Part shown: piece by piece, positions 30,511-41,362 of the stretch | Position numbering within the stretch: the stretch's first letter is position 1 | Layout of the letters: every line of letters starts with the position of its first letter | NCBI GenBank assembly: GCA_032717465.1 | Contig: CM064657.1 | Coordinates: 25,485,319 to 25,549,318 of the forward strand | DNA: 64,000 bases | Direction: 5' to 3' | Origin: Coenobita brevimanus | Taxonomy: Eukaryota; Arthropoda; Malacostraca; Decapoda; Coenobitidae | Notes under the pieces: model-generated | Databases searched by the model: none | What the model was told of the DNA's origin: nothing | The model's input: only the letters and a program-made list of their open reading frames with translations | Program-made: the position numbers and the translations under genes

Positions 30511-31692
30511 GTACACCACACGGCACGCAAAGTAGAAGCAATACCTCCAATTCCCATCCATGATTCAGCTTCTGCTAGTGAAGACAATCAGGAGGATGAC
30601 TCACTGTTCCTTTACAATGACCCTGAAGATATTGGGTAATGATTTTGAAGGATTTGCGCTAAAAGATCCTCCACCAGGTACTGAATGATGATAAACACTC
30701 GGCAAGGTGAGGGGGTTGAGTCGGTTGAGCCAGGTGAGTTGGAATGGTTACGGAAGAAAATATTTTTTTTATTACTTATGAGTTTTATTGTGCCCAAGCC
30801 TTGCTTAGATTTTACTGTGTTATGTAATAATTTATTTATAGTGGCATATGAGAAAAGGTAAGAGGCAAATGGGATATTGCCTTGAGTTACAAGAAACTTG
30901 TGGGGTTGAAGCAGGATGGTGGCCATGATCCTTTCCATGAATGAAAATATCTTCTTTTGCGTGTTACAGGTGGCCATTATTGAGTCTAAACCTTGCTAAA
31001 ATTATACTGTTATGCAACAAATAAGTTTTAGTGGCATTTCAGAAAAGCTAAGAGGCAAAAGGGATACTGTAATGAGTTAGAAGGAACTGGTGGGGTGAAG
31101 CAGGATGGTGGCCATGACACTTTTCATGTATGAATTATCTTCTTGTGTGTGTTTCATATGGCGTTTATCGAGTCTAAACCTTACTATAATTACACTGTGC
31201 AATGCAATAAATTTTATATAGTGGCATTTGAGAAAAGTTAAGAGGTAAATGGGATAATACCCCAAGTCAGAAGGAACTGGTGGGGTGAAGCAGGATTGTG
31301 ACCATAACGCTTTTCATGTATAACAGTATCTTAGTAGGGGGTTAAGTCCATATGTCGCTTTTTCCGAAGTTTTGCTTTGTTCGGAATGGCTTGGGCCCCG
31401 ATTAGTCCATTCTAGTGAGGTTTTACTGTAAAATTTTATGCCTTGCACTGCATTCTCTCTATCATTGGCCACATAGCATACCTTTGAAACATTAATTGGG
31501 GCCTCCTGCCATGTTATATCAATTGTTAGTACATAGTAAGGTGCTGTAAAAAATGGGCAGCTTCCTCCAACTGCATTACACTGTACTTAATTTTTTCGTG
31601 TTGTGACATTTTTTGGACACAAATGGCACCTTTTGTGCTTTGACATATATTGCACTATGTAATCGTGCATTATGCGAGCCATGAATTTAAAT

Positions 31693-31946
31693 GAGAATAT
31701 AACCTGTGGGGAAAAATAGCAAGAGGACACTACAAAAAACTGCATAAAAAGAGAGTTGATAAAGACATAAGGAAATTTAGTTTCCCATATAGAGCAACTG
31801 ATCAGTGGGATGCACTACTGAATCAAGCAGTGTGTGTCAAAACTATTCATAAATTTAAAAATATGGAAGATAAAAGTGGTTCAGAATACGGGACAAGTTT
31901 GACTCATTCCTGTAAAGATGCAATTAGGTAAGAAAAATTAGGTAAG

Positions 31947-31948
<2 letters not shown>
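31693..31948 (+). mobile_element. LINE-D 3' fragment (right copy, inverted)
   Basis: Plus-strand reading of the same RT tail as 28412-28665 (FPYRATDQWDALLNQAVC), followed by ATTAGGTAAGAACACACA and (CA)n to 32013. Confidence 0.8.

Positions 31949-32013
<65 letters not shown>
31949..32013. repeat. (CA)n microsatellite
   Basis: About 32 CA units, the 3' tail of the right LINE-D fragment and the outer end of the right arm. Confidence 0.97.
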
Positions 32014-32019
<6 letters not shown>

Positions 32020-32231
32020 ACTGACAAATAAATGTATCACCCTTGTCAAGTGCAACTGGCACTAAAATACATCACAACATACTTGGACCCTAACTTTATT
32101 ATCAGTCACTTTACAAATGACCAAGCTCCTATGACAAGAGGTGATGTGAAAAGAGTATGTATTTTGTGACCGCAGTTGCTTTGTGTGTGCAGTTGTGGTG
32201 AGGTGTGGGGTAGTTAGCAAGGTGGCACATA
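32014..32231. other. Unassigned sequence between inverted repeat and mariner
   Basis: About 215 bp without recognisable coding or repeat structure; possibly intronic or intergenic host DNA. Confidence 0.4.
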
Positions 32232-32259
32232 TGAGGTCTGTTCAGAAAGTATCAGACCT

Positions 32260-32935
32260 TAGGCTCTAAAAAAATACGTAACTAACCTGTTGAGCAAGGA
32301 CACTAATCCCCCCTCAAAGTAGGCCTCTTCTGACATGACACACATAACCTAGCATCCTTTCCTGCCTGAAACATTTTTCAAAGTCGGTTTTCAGTATTTC
32401 CTGCAGGTGCTTCATCGCATTCGTCGTAATCTCTTCTCTCATCTCAAATCAGGAACCCTTCAGCAGAGTTTTGAGCTTGGGGAATAACCAGATGTTGCAT
32501 GGAGCCATGTCTAGTGAGTAGGGAGCCTGGCAGACCTGAGAGATGTGGTTGGCTAAAAATTCCTGAATCAGTTGAGAAGAATGGGCAGGAGCATTGTCAT
32601 GGTGTAGCTTCCAACTTGCCGCTTTCCAAAGGTCTGGTCTCTTCCACTAAACTGCGTCACAATGCTGACGGATAACGTCGAGGTAGTAATATTTTTTGAT
32701 GGTCTAACCTTCAGATGCATTCTCATGATGTACAACACAGTAGCAAAAAAAAAACTGTCAACATGCATTTCCCCTTGCTGTGGACCTTTCGTGCTTTTTT
32801 AGTCCAAGGCGACCTTGCATGCTTCCACCGGAAAGACTGTGTTTTGGTTCCTTGGTCGTATCTATACATCCAAGTCTCATTTTCAGTGATAACAGTCTTC
32901 AGAAAGTCTGGATCACGATTTGCACACTCCCGCAT
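32260..32935 (-). pseudogene. mariner transposase, central to C-terminal part, broken
   Basis: The minus strand reads DPDFLKTVITENETWMYRY (catalytic region around the first Asp; the usual GDET reads ENET), WKHARSPWTKKARK, then KCMLTVFF. Next come frameshifted remnants of HPYSPDLAPC and WLFPKLKTLLKG, and finally TDFEKCFRQ and YVCHVRRGLL. The first Asp is Asn, and several stops are present. The N-terminal DNA-binding part is missing. Confidence 0.75.
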
Positions 32936-32941
32936 GTCTTA

Positions 32942-33081
32942 AGCAACATGCAGCCAAGAGAAGAGATTATGATGAATGCAATGAAGAACCTGCAGGAGAT
33001 ACCGAAAACTGACTTTGAAAAATTTTTCAGACAATGGAAAGAATACTGGGCTGTGTGTCAAGTTAGGAGGGGTCTACTTTG
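32942..33081 (+). pseudogene. Inverted second copy of mariner transposase C-terminus
   Basis: The plus strand reads PREEIMMNAMKNLQEIPKTD, then FEKFFRQWKEYWAVCQVRRG and a stop, corresponding to the C-terminal ~45 residues that are also encoded on the minus strand at about 32300-32450. The two copies differ at many positions, so the duplication is not recent or came from two elements. Confidence 0.75.
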
Positions 33082-33162
33082 AGGAGGACTAGTGTCCTAG
33101 CTCAAAAGGTTACCTATTTATTCTTTTTAGAGCCTGAGGTTGGATGCTGAACAGACCTCGTA

Positions 33163-33784
33163 TGTGTCTAACACCAGCCAGACTAAGATGACATGTAATA
33201 CACCCACAATAAATACAAATTAACTTTGTACTCATGCTTATACCCCAAAGTAACATTTTTCTATCACAGTATGTCAGAACATATTCTGTTTTATCAATTT
33301 TATCAAGTAATCATGAATATTGAAGTTTTTTTGTCATAAGAAAATAAGTTTAGAACAATGTTCTTTCATGGTGGAGTCCAGTAGGCATCTTGAACTGGAG
33401 TGAGGTATGAGACTAGTGCCATGGTAACAAGTAAATGCTTTGCACCAGCCATGCTGAATGACGTGTGTGATTCACTGACTTCCACAGTTATAGACACCAA
33501 CATTATACTCGAGGTAGAAGCCATTGTTATGGTTATTACAGTACTGTATGAGGAGTAGACTGTAGCACCAGTCAAGCAGGCAGGACTTCCAAGATGGATG
33601 GAAAGCTGATGACAGAGAGAGCTGGAGCTCCCATTTCATTAGCCCTCGGGACTAGTTCCTGACCATCCCCCTTTGCTGAACTTTTTTAGTGCTTCAGTAA
33701 CACAGAGAGTAGGCCAGCATGCTCTCCAGTACAAGTTACTCTAACTGTCAACACCAGACCACATGCATAATATACAGTACACTT
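33163..33784. other. About 620 bp with no recognised feature
   Basis: A mixed-composition stretch. A 69-codon minus-strand frame (33575-33366) shows no recognisable family. Possibly host intron. Confidence 0.4.
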
Positions 33785-33808
33785 CCTTTTCAAAATTAAA
33801 AAAGAAAA

Positions 33809-36800
33809 ATGGCGTCTTACAATCAAGCCTCGGAGTCCCCAGTGGGGGGGACCATAAATGCCCCCACAATCTGCCCCTCTCCTGGTGACGACTGAGCAAG
33901 ATGCCTGGAACCACTGTCTGACTCACTTCTTCATTTCTGCAACACTCGCAGCCTTTTCTCTAACTTTCACTCTGTTGAGCACCACCTCTCCTCCTGTAAA
34001 TCTCACCTGCTCTTCCTTACCGAGACTCAGCTGTCTGAGGCAACTGATAGCAAACCCTTTTCTGTATCCCCCTACTTTCTTTATACTCATTTTTGGGGAG
34101 CGCAGTAGCTTGGTGGTAGGGTGTCCGCTCGTAATCGTGAGGTTGCGAGTTCGCGCCTCACCCGGTGGCTGCTGTGCTGGGAGGGGTAGCGCTCTCCTGT
34201 AACCCTAGCAGGGCTATATGATCTGATGAGGTCTAGCTCAGGGATTAATCCCCTTTTTATACTCATTTCAAAGCCAAAGGTGGTTGTTGTGTATATGTAC
34301 GCAATGACTTATCTTGCTCTCGTGTTCCTGTACTTGATTCTTCTGAATCCTCTACTCTCTAGTTTCGGCTTTCCTGTCATTCTGACTAAATACATCTGCA
34401 CTGTTTACTTATCCCCCAATTCTACTATGAAAAATTCTTCGACACTCTTACTTCTACGATGGAACACATTTTATCCATTTCTCCTTTCTCAGAAATCTCC
34501 ATTCTAGGAGATTTCAATGTTCACCACCACCTTTGGCTCTCCTCTCCTTTCACTGATCCACCCGGTGAATGAACTTACATCTTTTCTATCCTTAATGACC
34601 TAGAGCAGCTTGTTCAGCACCCTACCTGTATCCCTGACCACCTTGGAGAGAGCTCCAACATACTTGACCTTTTCTTTACAACTAATCCTTCTGTTTACAC
34701 TGTTAATCATTCTTCTCCGTTGGGCTTCTCTGATCACAACCTTATTACCTTAACCTGTCCTATTGCTCCGGTACGGCCTGTGGACCCTCCAAAGAAACGT
34801 CAACTGTGGCACTTTGGAGCTGCAGATTGGGGGGCCCTCAGGCAGTACTTCTTTGACTTTCCCTGGAATGATTATTTCTCCCATGGCCGAGAGCCATTTG
34901 AGTGTGCATTGCGCATTAAGGAGGTTATTCTCTTGGACATGGAAGCATACATTCCTTTCTCATATCTTTTGACTAATGCAAGAAAACCTTGGTTTAATCA
35001 TGCTTGTTCTAATGCTGTCCACAACAAGGAGAGGGCCTATAAAAGGTACCAGAGCCATCCCACTATGGAATCACATCTTTTTTATGTTTTTGCCCAGAAT
35101 CATGCTAAGTCTGTTCTTCACTCTGCAAAAATTAATTTCATCCGTACTAATGCTCTCAGCTCTACAACTCGAATTCTTCCCGCTCCTTCTGGCACCTTGC
35201 CAAAAACCTTTCTAACAACTTTACCTCTTCATTCTTCCCTCCTCTTTTCTACTCTGATGGCTCTGTAGCTATTTCTTCTACTGATGAAGCAGATCTCATC
35301 GCTCAGACTTTCTCCTCTAATTCCACCTTAGATGATTCCAAAGCTGTTCCTCCATCACTTCCCCCCTCTGACTTCCCCATGCCTGACATTAAAATCTCTT
35401 CAGCTAATGTATTTTCTTCCCTCACTGGCCTCAATACTAACATGGCATATGGGCCTGATGGAGTCCCTCCTGTTGTCCTCAAGAACTGTGCTTCTGTGCT
35501 TACACCCTGCCTAGGTAAACTCTTTCACCTTTGTCTGTCAACTAGTACCTTTCCTTCTTGCTGGAAGTTTGCTCTCATTCAGCCAGTCCCAAAGAAGGGT
35601 AACCATTCCCAACCCTCTAACTATCATCCAATTGCTTTAACATCCTGTGTCTCAAAAGTTTTTGAGTCTGTTCTTAACAGAAAAATTTTAAAGCATCTTT
35701 CCTATCGCAACAATCTTTCTGGTCGTCAGTATGGGTTCCATCAGGGACGCTCCACTGGCGTCTTCTCACCTACCTTTCAGACTCCTGGTCATCCTCCTAT
35801 TGGGACTTTGGTGAAAGCTTTGCTATTGCACTTGACATCTCAAAGACATTCGATTGAGTCTGGCATAAATCTTTAATTTCCAAACTACCCTTCTATGGTT
35901 TCTATCCCTCTTTCTGTGCGTTCATCTCTAGCTTCCTTTCTGGCCCTTCTGTAGCCGCTGTTGTAGACAACCAACGTTCTTCCCCAAGATCTATCAACAG
36001 TGGTGTTCCTCAGGACTCTGTCCTATCACCACTTCTCTTCCTAGAATTCATCAATGGCCTTCTAAACTGTACATCTAACCCTATCCACGCATATGCTGAT
36101 GAGTCCACTCTTCACCTTTCCATTTGGTTCCCGCAACGTCCATCTCAGCAGTTATTTGAAGAAACAAAGGATGAGACTATGGCACACCTAATGTCTGACT
36201 TGGCTTATATCTCTGACTGGGGTAAAAATAATCTTGTTGTTTTTAATTCATCAAAGACTAAGTTCTTACACCTATCAACCCGACAAATTCTTCCTCAGGA
36301 GTACCCACTGATGTTTAATAATATCCAGCTCAATCCTGCATCATCCTTGAACATGCTTGGGGTTTCATTCACTCAAGACTTATCTTGGAAAGATCATATT
36401 ACATCTCTTGTAAAATCTGCTAACAAGAGATTAGGTGTGCTAAGCCGACTCCATACCTTCTTTACTCCTGCACAGTTGTTGACTTTATACACGGGTTTTA
36501 TTCGCCCCTGTGTAGAGTACAACTCTCATGTGTGGGGATGCTCCCCACATACAGCTCTTCTCAATAGGGTGGAATCAAAGGATTTTTGTTTCATTAACTC
36601 CCCACCTCTTACTGGTTCCCTTCAACCTCTATGTCTTCAATGCACTGTTGCATCTTTATCTCTTTTCTCTCGCAACTTCAGTGGATGTTATTCCTGTGAA
36701 CTGTCTGCTTGCATCCCTCCACCTCTAAGACTGGCGCGTAGCACCCATCGAGCAACAAACTCTCACTCCTGTTCTGTCCAACTCTCTAATGCAAGAGTTA

Positions 36801-36920
36801 ATCATTACTCCCAGTCCTTCCTGTATGCAGCAGGTTAACTCTGGAACTGTCTCCCTCTGTCTGTATGTCCTACTTCCTATGATCTCTAGTTTTTCGAACG
36901 CAGTGTGTCCAGGCATCTCA
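33809..36920 (+). pseudogene. Endonuclease-reverse transcriptase of LINE-C, degenerate
   Basis: Endonuclease: CNTRSLFSNFHSVEHHL, LFLTETQLS, (SINE), CCVYVRNDLS, ISILGDFNVHHHLWL (34500-34550), LGFSDHNLITL (34720). RT: MAYGPDGVPPVVLKNCAS, NYHPIALTSCVSKVFESV, QYGFHQGRST, then a frameshift near 35760. ALDISKTFD and GVPQDSVLSPLLFLEFINGL follow in another frame, and the catalytic box reads YADES where YADD is normal. The C-terminal NLVVFNSSKTKFLHLS to RPCVEYNSHVWG runs 36179-36600. A TGA falls after codon 28 and other stops follow. The active-site Asp to Glu change alone would be expected to cripple it. Confidence 0.85.
34093..34255 (+). mobile_element. tRNA-derived SINE (SINE2) in LINE-C
   Basis: A 163 bp insertion flanked by the perfect 13 bp duplication TTTATACTCATTT (34080-34092, 34256-34268). 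A tRNA-like head carries an A box (TAGCTTGGTGGTAGG) and a B box (GCGAGTTCGCGCC). Different from SINE1. Removing it restores the LINE-C endonuclease frame (FLYTHF-KAKGGCC). Confidence 0.9.
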
Positions 36921-36946
36921 AAATGAATGGATCTTGAATTTGGCTC

Positions 36947-36951
<5 letters not shown>

Positions 36952-37004
<53 letters not shown>
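36952..37004. repeat. (TA)n microsatellite in LINE-C 3' UTR
   Basis: About 26 TA units between the RT C-terminus and the conserved 3' end of LINE-C. Confidence 0.97.
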
Positions 37005-37007
<3 letters not shown>

Positions 37008-37168
37008 CTTGGAAGGAACGGCTTGCAGGGTTCTGGCCTTTGGTTCCTTCTTCGTTGCATTAAAAAAAAAAAAAAAAAAAAGCAAGGTGGTTAGGGTAAT
37101 TCTGGCAATACTCTATTAAAACTTCATAACATTTACAATACAGTACTGTAATAGTTAATCTCTTTTAA

Positions 37169-38817
37169 CCTCTTCTGCCCAGGGATGTTTATAGAAATGT
37201 ATAAAACTCTTGCATAAAATTTACATTATATTTTAACCTTATCAGGTTTCTGGGCCGGGCAGATTATGTCTATGCTAGAGCCAGCCGCTCGTGCTGACCC
37301 ACATCTTCATGCCATCAGTCTGTGTAAATACACTTTTTATGATAGAATGTTGATTTTGGTGTCATTTTAAAGCTGAATTGTTGTGCTTTATCTTAGTATA
37401 TTCAAAAAAGGAAAACAGAAAATGATAAGCTAAAAGGACGAGTTGAATATAGGCAAAAACCAAAAATTTTATACCTGCTGTAGAAAAACATTAGGAAAAA
37501 AAAAACTAATAAAGGTATAGAAATCTGGTCTAAACCCTGCATAACTACAATAAATTACCTCTACATTGATATATAGATTATGGTTATTTCTGCATTTTAT
37601 TGCACGGTGAAATGAAAGGAAAAAGAAGCACAGTATTTTTATGATTCTCGGTTCCATATCCACTTCACAATCTTTTTCTTTGATTGGTTAGTGTAAATAC
37701 ACTTTTTATGATAGGATGCTGGTTGTGGTGTTATTTTGAAGCTGAATAGTTGTACTTTATCGTGATATGTTCAAAAAGGGAAACAAAGAATATAAAAAAT
37801 CAAAATGGCAAGTCGAAGTTAAGAGAAAACCAAAAACTTTATACCTTGCCATAGAAGAATCTTTGGCAAAAAAAAAAAAAACTAATATAGATATATTAAT
37901 CAGGTTTAAACCAAGCAAAACTACAATAAATCATCGTTATAATGATGAATAGTGTATGGCAATTTATGCATGTTACTCTGCAGGAAAGCGAAACAGTAAA
38001 TGCGATTTATCCACTTCACAATCTTTTTCTTTGATCAGTGTAAATACACATTATAAAATAGGATGCTGGTTGTGGTGTTATTTTGAAGCTGAATAGTTGT
38101 ACTTTATCGTAGTATGTTCAAAAAGGGAAAACAAAGAAAATAAAACACTGAAATGGTAAGTTGAAGTTAAGAGACAACCAAAAATTTTATACCTTGCCAG
38201 AGAAAAATATTTGGCAAAAAGAAACTAATAAAGATATATTAATCGGGTTTAAACCAAGCAAAACTACAATAAATCACCTTTATAATGATGTATAGTTTAT
38301 GGCAATTTTATGCATGTTACTGCGTGGAAAAGCAAAAGAAAAAAAGATGCACAATTTTGTATGATTCTTGGCCGCATATTCACTTAGCAGTCTTTTTCTT
38401 TGATCAGACTGTGTAAATACAGTTTTCATGATAGAATGCTGGTTTTGATGCCAATTTAATCGTGAATAGTTGTACTTTATCATAGTATGTTCAAAGGAGG
38501 GAAACAAAAAATAATAAGTCAAAATGATGAGATGAACTTAAGGCAAAAAGCAAATATTTTGTACCTTGTTGTAGAAAAATATTCGCCAAGAATAAAGTAA
38601 TAAAGAGACAATACCATGAGTCACACCAGCTGTGCAGTACCAGCCAGGCATAGTGCAACCATTTTGTGATGTCACAGTCGAGTCTCTTTGTTATGATGAA
38701 TAAACATGATTTATTGTGAATATTTCACAGACGTATCTTAAAATTACTTATAAACATGTCATCGGAATCTTTGAGGTTGGACTTGACACAAGAATGCGTC
38801 ATTGGAATCTCAAAGGG
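37169..38817. mobile_element. TTAA-flanked unit V1 built of tandem repeats
   Basis: Flanked by TTAA (37165-37168 and 38818-38821). The left end CCTCTTCTGCCCAGGG recurs as CCTCTTCTATCCAGGG at the start of V2. The right end on the reverse strand begins CCCTTTGAG. TTAA flanks suggest a piggyBac-type non-autonomous element; the TIR match is short, so this is tentative. Confidence 0.4.
37322..38620 (+). repeat. Satellite-like tandem repeat, about 3.5 units of ~350-370 bp
   Basis: Units begin at GTGTAAATACA near 37322, 37691, 38038 and 38411. Each contains TTGTACTTTATC..TATGTTCAAA, AACCAAAAATTTTATACC, AACTACAATAAAT and CTTTTTCTTTGATC blocks. Diverged from each other by many point changes and small indels. 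Confidence 0.9.
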
Positions 38818-38821
38818 TTAA

Positions 38822-39030
38822 CCTCTTCTATCCAGGGGAGTTTTCAGAAAGATGCATAAAGCTGACTGGTACTACCCAGAATTCATTCATTCATTCATTG
38901 CCAGACGCCATGTATCCCAAACGGGGTGGCCAAGGGCTTAGAGTTAATTGTTTTACAGGGAGGGGCACTAATCCTCCACCAACCCCACTTGACACGTAGG
39001 TAGAAAAAAAATGTCTTCAGGTTGAAAGGG
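38822..39030. mobile_element. TTAA-flanked unit V2
   Basis: Starts with the same 5' block as V1 immediately after a shared TTAA and ends GAAAGGG before TTAA at 39031-39034. It contains the miniature RTE at 38880-39000. Tentative piggyBac-type MITE. Confidence 0.4.
38880..39000 (-). mobile_element. Miniature RTE: 5' leader of family B joined to its 3' end
   Basis: On the minus strand: GGTGGAGGATTAGTGCCCCT..AAAACAATTAACT (the 5' leader of B1/B2) is joined to GGCCACCCCGTTTGGGATAC..GGCGTCTGGCAA (the 3' end of B1/B2), ending in (GAAT)n. About 3.1 kb of the parent including the whole ORF is missing. A SINE-like non-autonomous derivative. Confidence 0.8.
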
Positions 39031-39124
39031 TTAAGAATACGAACTGCAGTAATGCCCATGATGTGCAAAAATTCATTTAAATTCTTGCATAAACTAACAA
39101 ACATGTGAGTCTGTTATTGACTAA

Positions 39125-39858
<734 letters not shown>

Positions 39859-40167
39859 TGAGTGTGTTGTGGGGTAGATGTGGATGCGGTTGAGAAGATT
39901 AGGAGAAATACACTGAGGTGATTTGGACATGTGGAGAGAATGGAGAATGAAAGACTGACTAAGAGGGTGTATGTAGGTGAGGTGGAGGGAGGGAGAGGGA
40001 GGGGTAGACCGAGGATGAGGTGAAGGGATGGAGTTGAGAGGTATATGAGGGAGGGGGGGGGTGAGTTAGGGGGAGGGTAGTCAAATGGTGGGTGACAGAG
40101 CGACTTGGAGGCGTTTTGTCTGCGGCCACCCTTTGCGAGATTGGGGCGTCGGGCTATAGATAGATAG
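39859..40167 (+). mobile_element. RTE family B, 5'-truncated 3' fragment (plus)
   Basis: Text equals the last ~310 bp of B1 read on the opposite strand: GAGGTGATTTGGACATGTGG (RWFGHVE), GGGAGAGGGAGGGGTAGACC (GRGRGRP), ..GGCGTCGGGCTA and (TAGA)n ending at 40167. Confidence 0.85.
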
Positions 40168-41340
40168 TGTTGTCCCAGATGATTGACTGAAGAGTGTAAT
40201 TGTAAATGTGTACAAAGGGAAGGGTGATGTCCTGGAAAGAGGAAATTATAAAGACATAAAACTTTTAGACCAGATAATGAAGGTAATGGAGAGAGTTCTA
40301 GAAGGTATGATTAAGGAAAGAGTGAATATTGATGAGCTGCAGTTTGGGTTTATGCCAGGCAAAGGGACCACTGATGCCATATTCATTGTTCAACAGCTTC
40401 AGGAAAAATATATAGGAAAGAAAAGGGACCTGTACTTTGTTTTTGTTGATTTGGAGAAGGCCTTTGACAGAGTCCCTGGAGAGGTGGTGGAGTGGGCAAT
40501 GTGAAAGCTTGGGATTGAGGAGTGGCTGGTTAGGGTGGTTATGGCTATGTATGTGGGTGCTTCCACCCAGGTAAGAGTGAATGGAGATTTGTGTGATGAG
40601 TTTGCCATGAATGTTGGTGTGCATCAGGAGTCAGTCTTGAGCCCCTTGTTGTTTATCATTGTACTTGAAGTCCTCTCACGTGACTTAAGAAATCGACTCT
40701 GTAGAGATGTTGTATGTCGATGATTGTTGTTGATTGCAAAGAATGAAAGGGAGGTGGAGGAAAGATTTTGGAAGTAGAGAGATGGTATCTGTTGCTAGAT
40801 GCCTTTATCCCGTAACGGGTGGCCACAAACAAAATGCCTCCATGTCACTCTATCCCCTGCCATTTCACTGCCCTTCCTCCAGCACAACCCCCCTCTCTTA
40901 TTTAACACTCTCTCTCTCGAGTGTGTGTTGAAGAGTTTTTTTATTTGGGAGACATGTTATCTGCTGGAGGTGAAGCTGGAGCTAGCTCTGCAGCTAGAGT
41001 GAGAATTGGTTGGAAGAAGTTCAGAGAGCTGTTGCCTCTCTTGACATTGAGAGGGCTCTCCCTCCATGCTAAAGGATCTTTGTATGAAGCATGTGTCAGG
41101 AGTGTAATGCTGTATGGTAGTGAGAGATGGGCAAGTGGAGAGGACATGGGATGATAACTGGGTGCAGAAAGTGAAAAGTGTTAACATTTGGGGTAGGGTT
41201 GCAAGAGGCAGACCGAAAAAGACCTTGAACAAGGCCTTAGGGATAAGGGACTGAATAAGGAGGCTGCAAGAGATCAAGCAGCTTGGAAAGCTGCCATTAG
41301 GTGACCAAGGCTGACGTATGGAAGCGTGTTGGAGCTTTTA
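40168..41340 (+). pseudogene. Decayed non-LTR reverse transcriptase (family F)
   Basis: Plus strand: VYKGKGDVLERGNYKDIKLL, LQFGFMPGKGTTDAIF, FVFVDLEKAFDRVP (to 40500). After a TGA come VRVVMAMYVGASTQVRVNG and NVGVHQESVLSPLLFIIVLE, then the catalytic box as YVDD near 40720. An RTE scrap interrupts at about 40787-40905, after which EEFFYLGDMLSAGGEAGAS and RIGWKKFRELLPLLTLRG follow, then RGRPKKTLNKAL. Not the same family as A, B or C. Several stops; dead. Confidence 0.75.
40787..40905 (-). mobile_element. RTE family B 3' scrap in family F
   Basis: CCCGTAACGGGTGGCCACAA..CATGTCACTCTATCCCC..CCCCCCTCTCTTAT matches the 3' terminal ~120 bp of B1 (minus orientation), with a decayed tetranucleotide tail at the left. 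Confidence 0.75.
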
Positions 41341-41362
41341 AAAATGAATCGAAAGAAACACC

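Larger units (their letters stand above)
28923..31428. mobile_element. Tigger/pogo-like element T2 with ~380 bp terminal inverted repeats
   Basis: TA at 28921-28922 and 31429-31430. Ends are CAGTAAAACCTCACTAGAAT in both orientations, a typical Tigger start. TIRs run 28923-29302 and 31047-31428 and contain a ~190 bp unit (AAGAGG..AAGCAGGATGGTGGCC) present twice in the left TIR; on the right it occurs three times in 30840-31320, the first of them just inside the TIR. The interior holds microsatellites and duplications. Text near 30560-30640 (ASEDNQEDDSLFLYNDPEDIG then stop) may be the end of a lost transposase. Non-autonomous now. Confidence 0.75.
31047..32013 (-). repeat. Right arm of the large inverted repeat
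   Basis: Mirror of 28367-29302: right TIR of T2 (31047-31428), about 260 bp of unassigned sequence, the LINE-D fragment in plus orientation (31693-31948) and (CA)n (31949-32013). The flanks outside the microsatellites are unrelated. Confidence 0.9.
32232..33160 (-). mobile_element. mariner-type element with inverted duplicate ends
   Basis: TA at 32230-32231 and 33161-33162, ends TGAGGTCTGTTCAG and (reverse) CGAGGTCTGTTCAG, consistent with Tc1/mariner. It is shorter (929 bp) than the ~1.3 kb family norm. The left end has the transposase C-terminus in minus orientation. The right end has another, diverged copy of the same C-terminal region in plus orientation (32950-33080). Confidence 0.8.
33785..37081 (+). 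mobile_element. LINE-C: poly(A)-tailed non-LTR retrotransposon
   Basis: Plus-strand element with coding start near ATG 33809, endonuclease and RT remnants, a 3' UTR containing a (TA)n tract and the sequence GGCCTTTGGTTCCTTCTTCG, and a poly(A) tail (37062-37081). It is interrupted by a SINE at 34093-34255. A 59 bp copy of its 3' end lies at 52296-52354. It is unrelated in tail type to LINE-A and RTE. Confidence 0.85.

Noticed and set aside
28412..32013. Treating the whole palindrome as the TIRs of one large transposon
   Set aside because: The CAGTAAAACC ends with TA flanks lie inside the arms, and the outer parts are a LINE fragment with its own CA tail, so the element boundary is internal.
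33366..33575. A small secreted protein on the minus strand (69 codons)
   Set aside because: No signal-peptide-like start in context, no homolog recognised, and the length is expected by chance.
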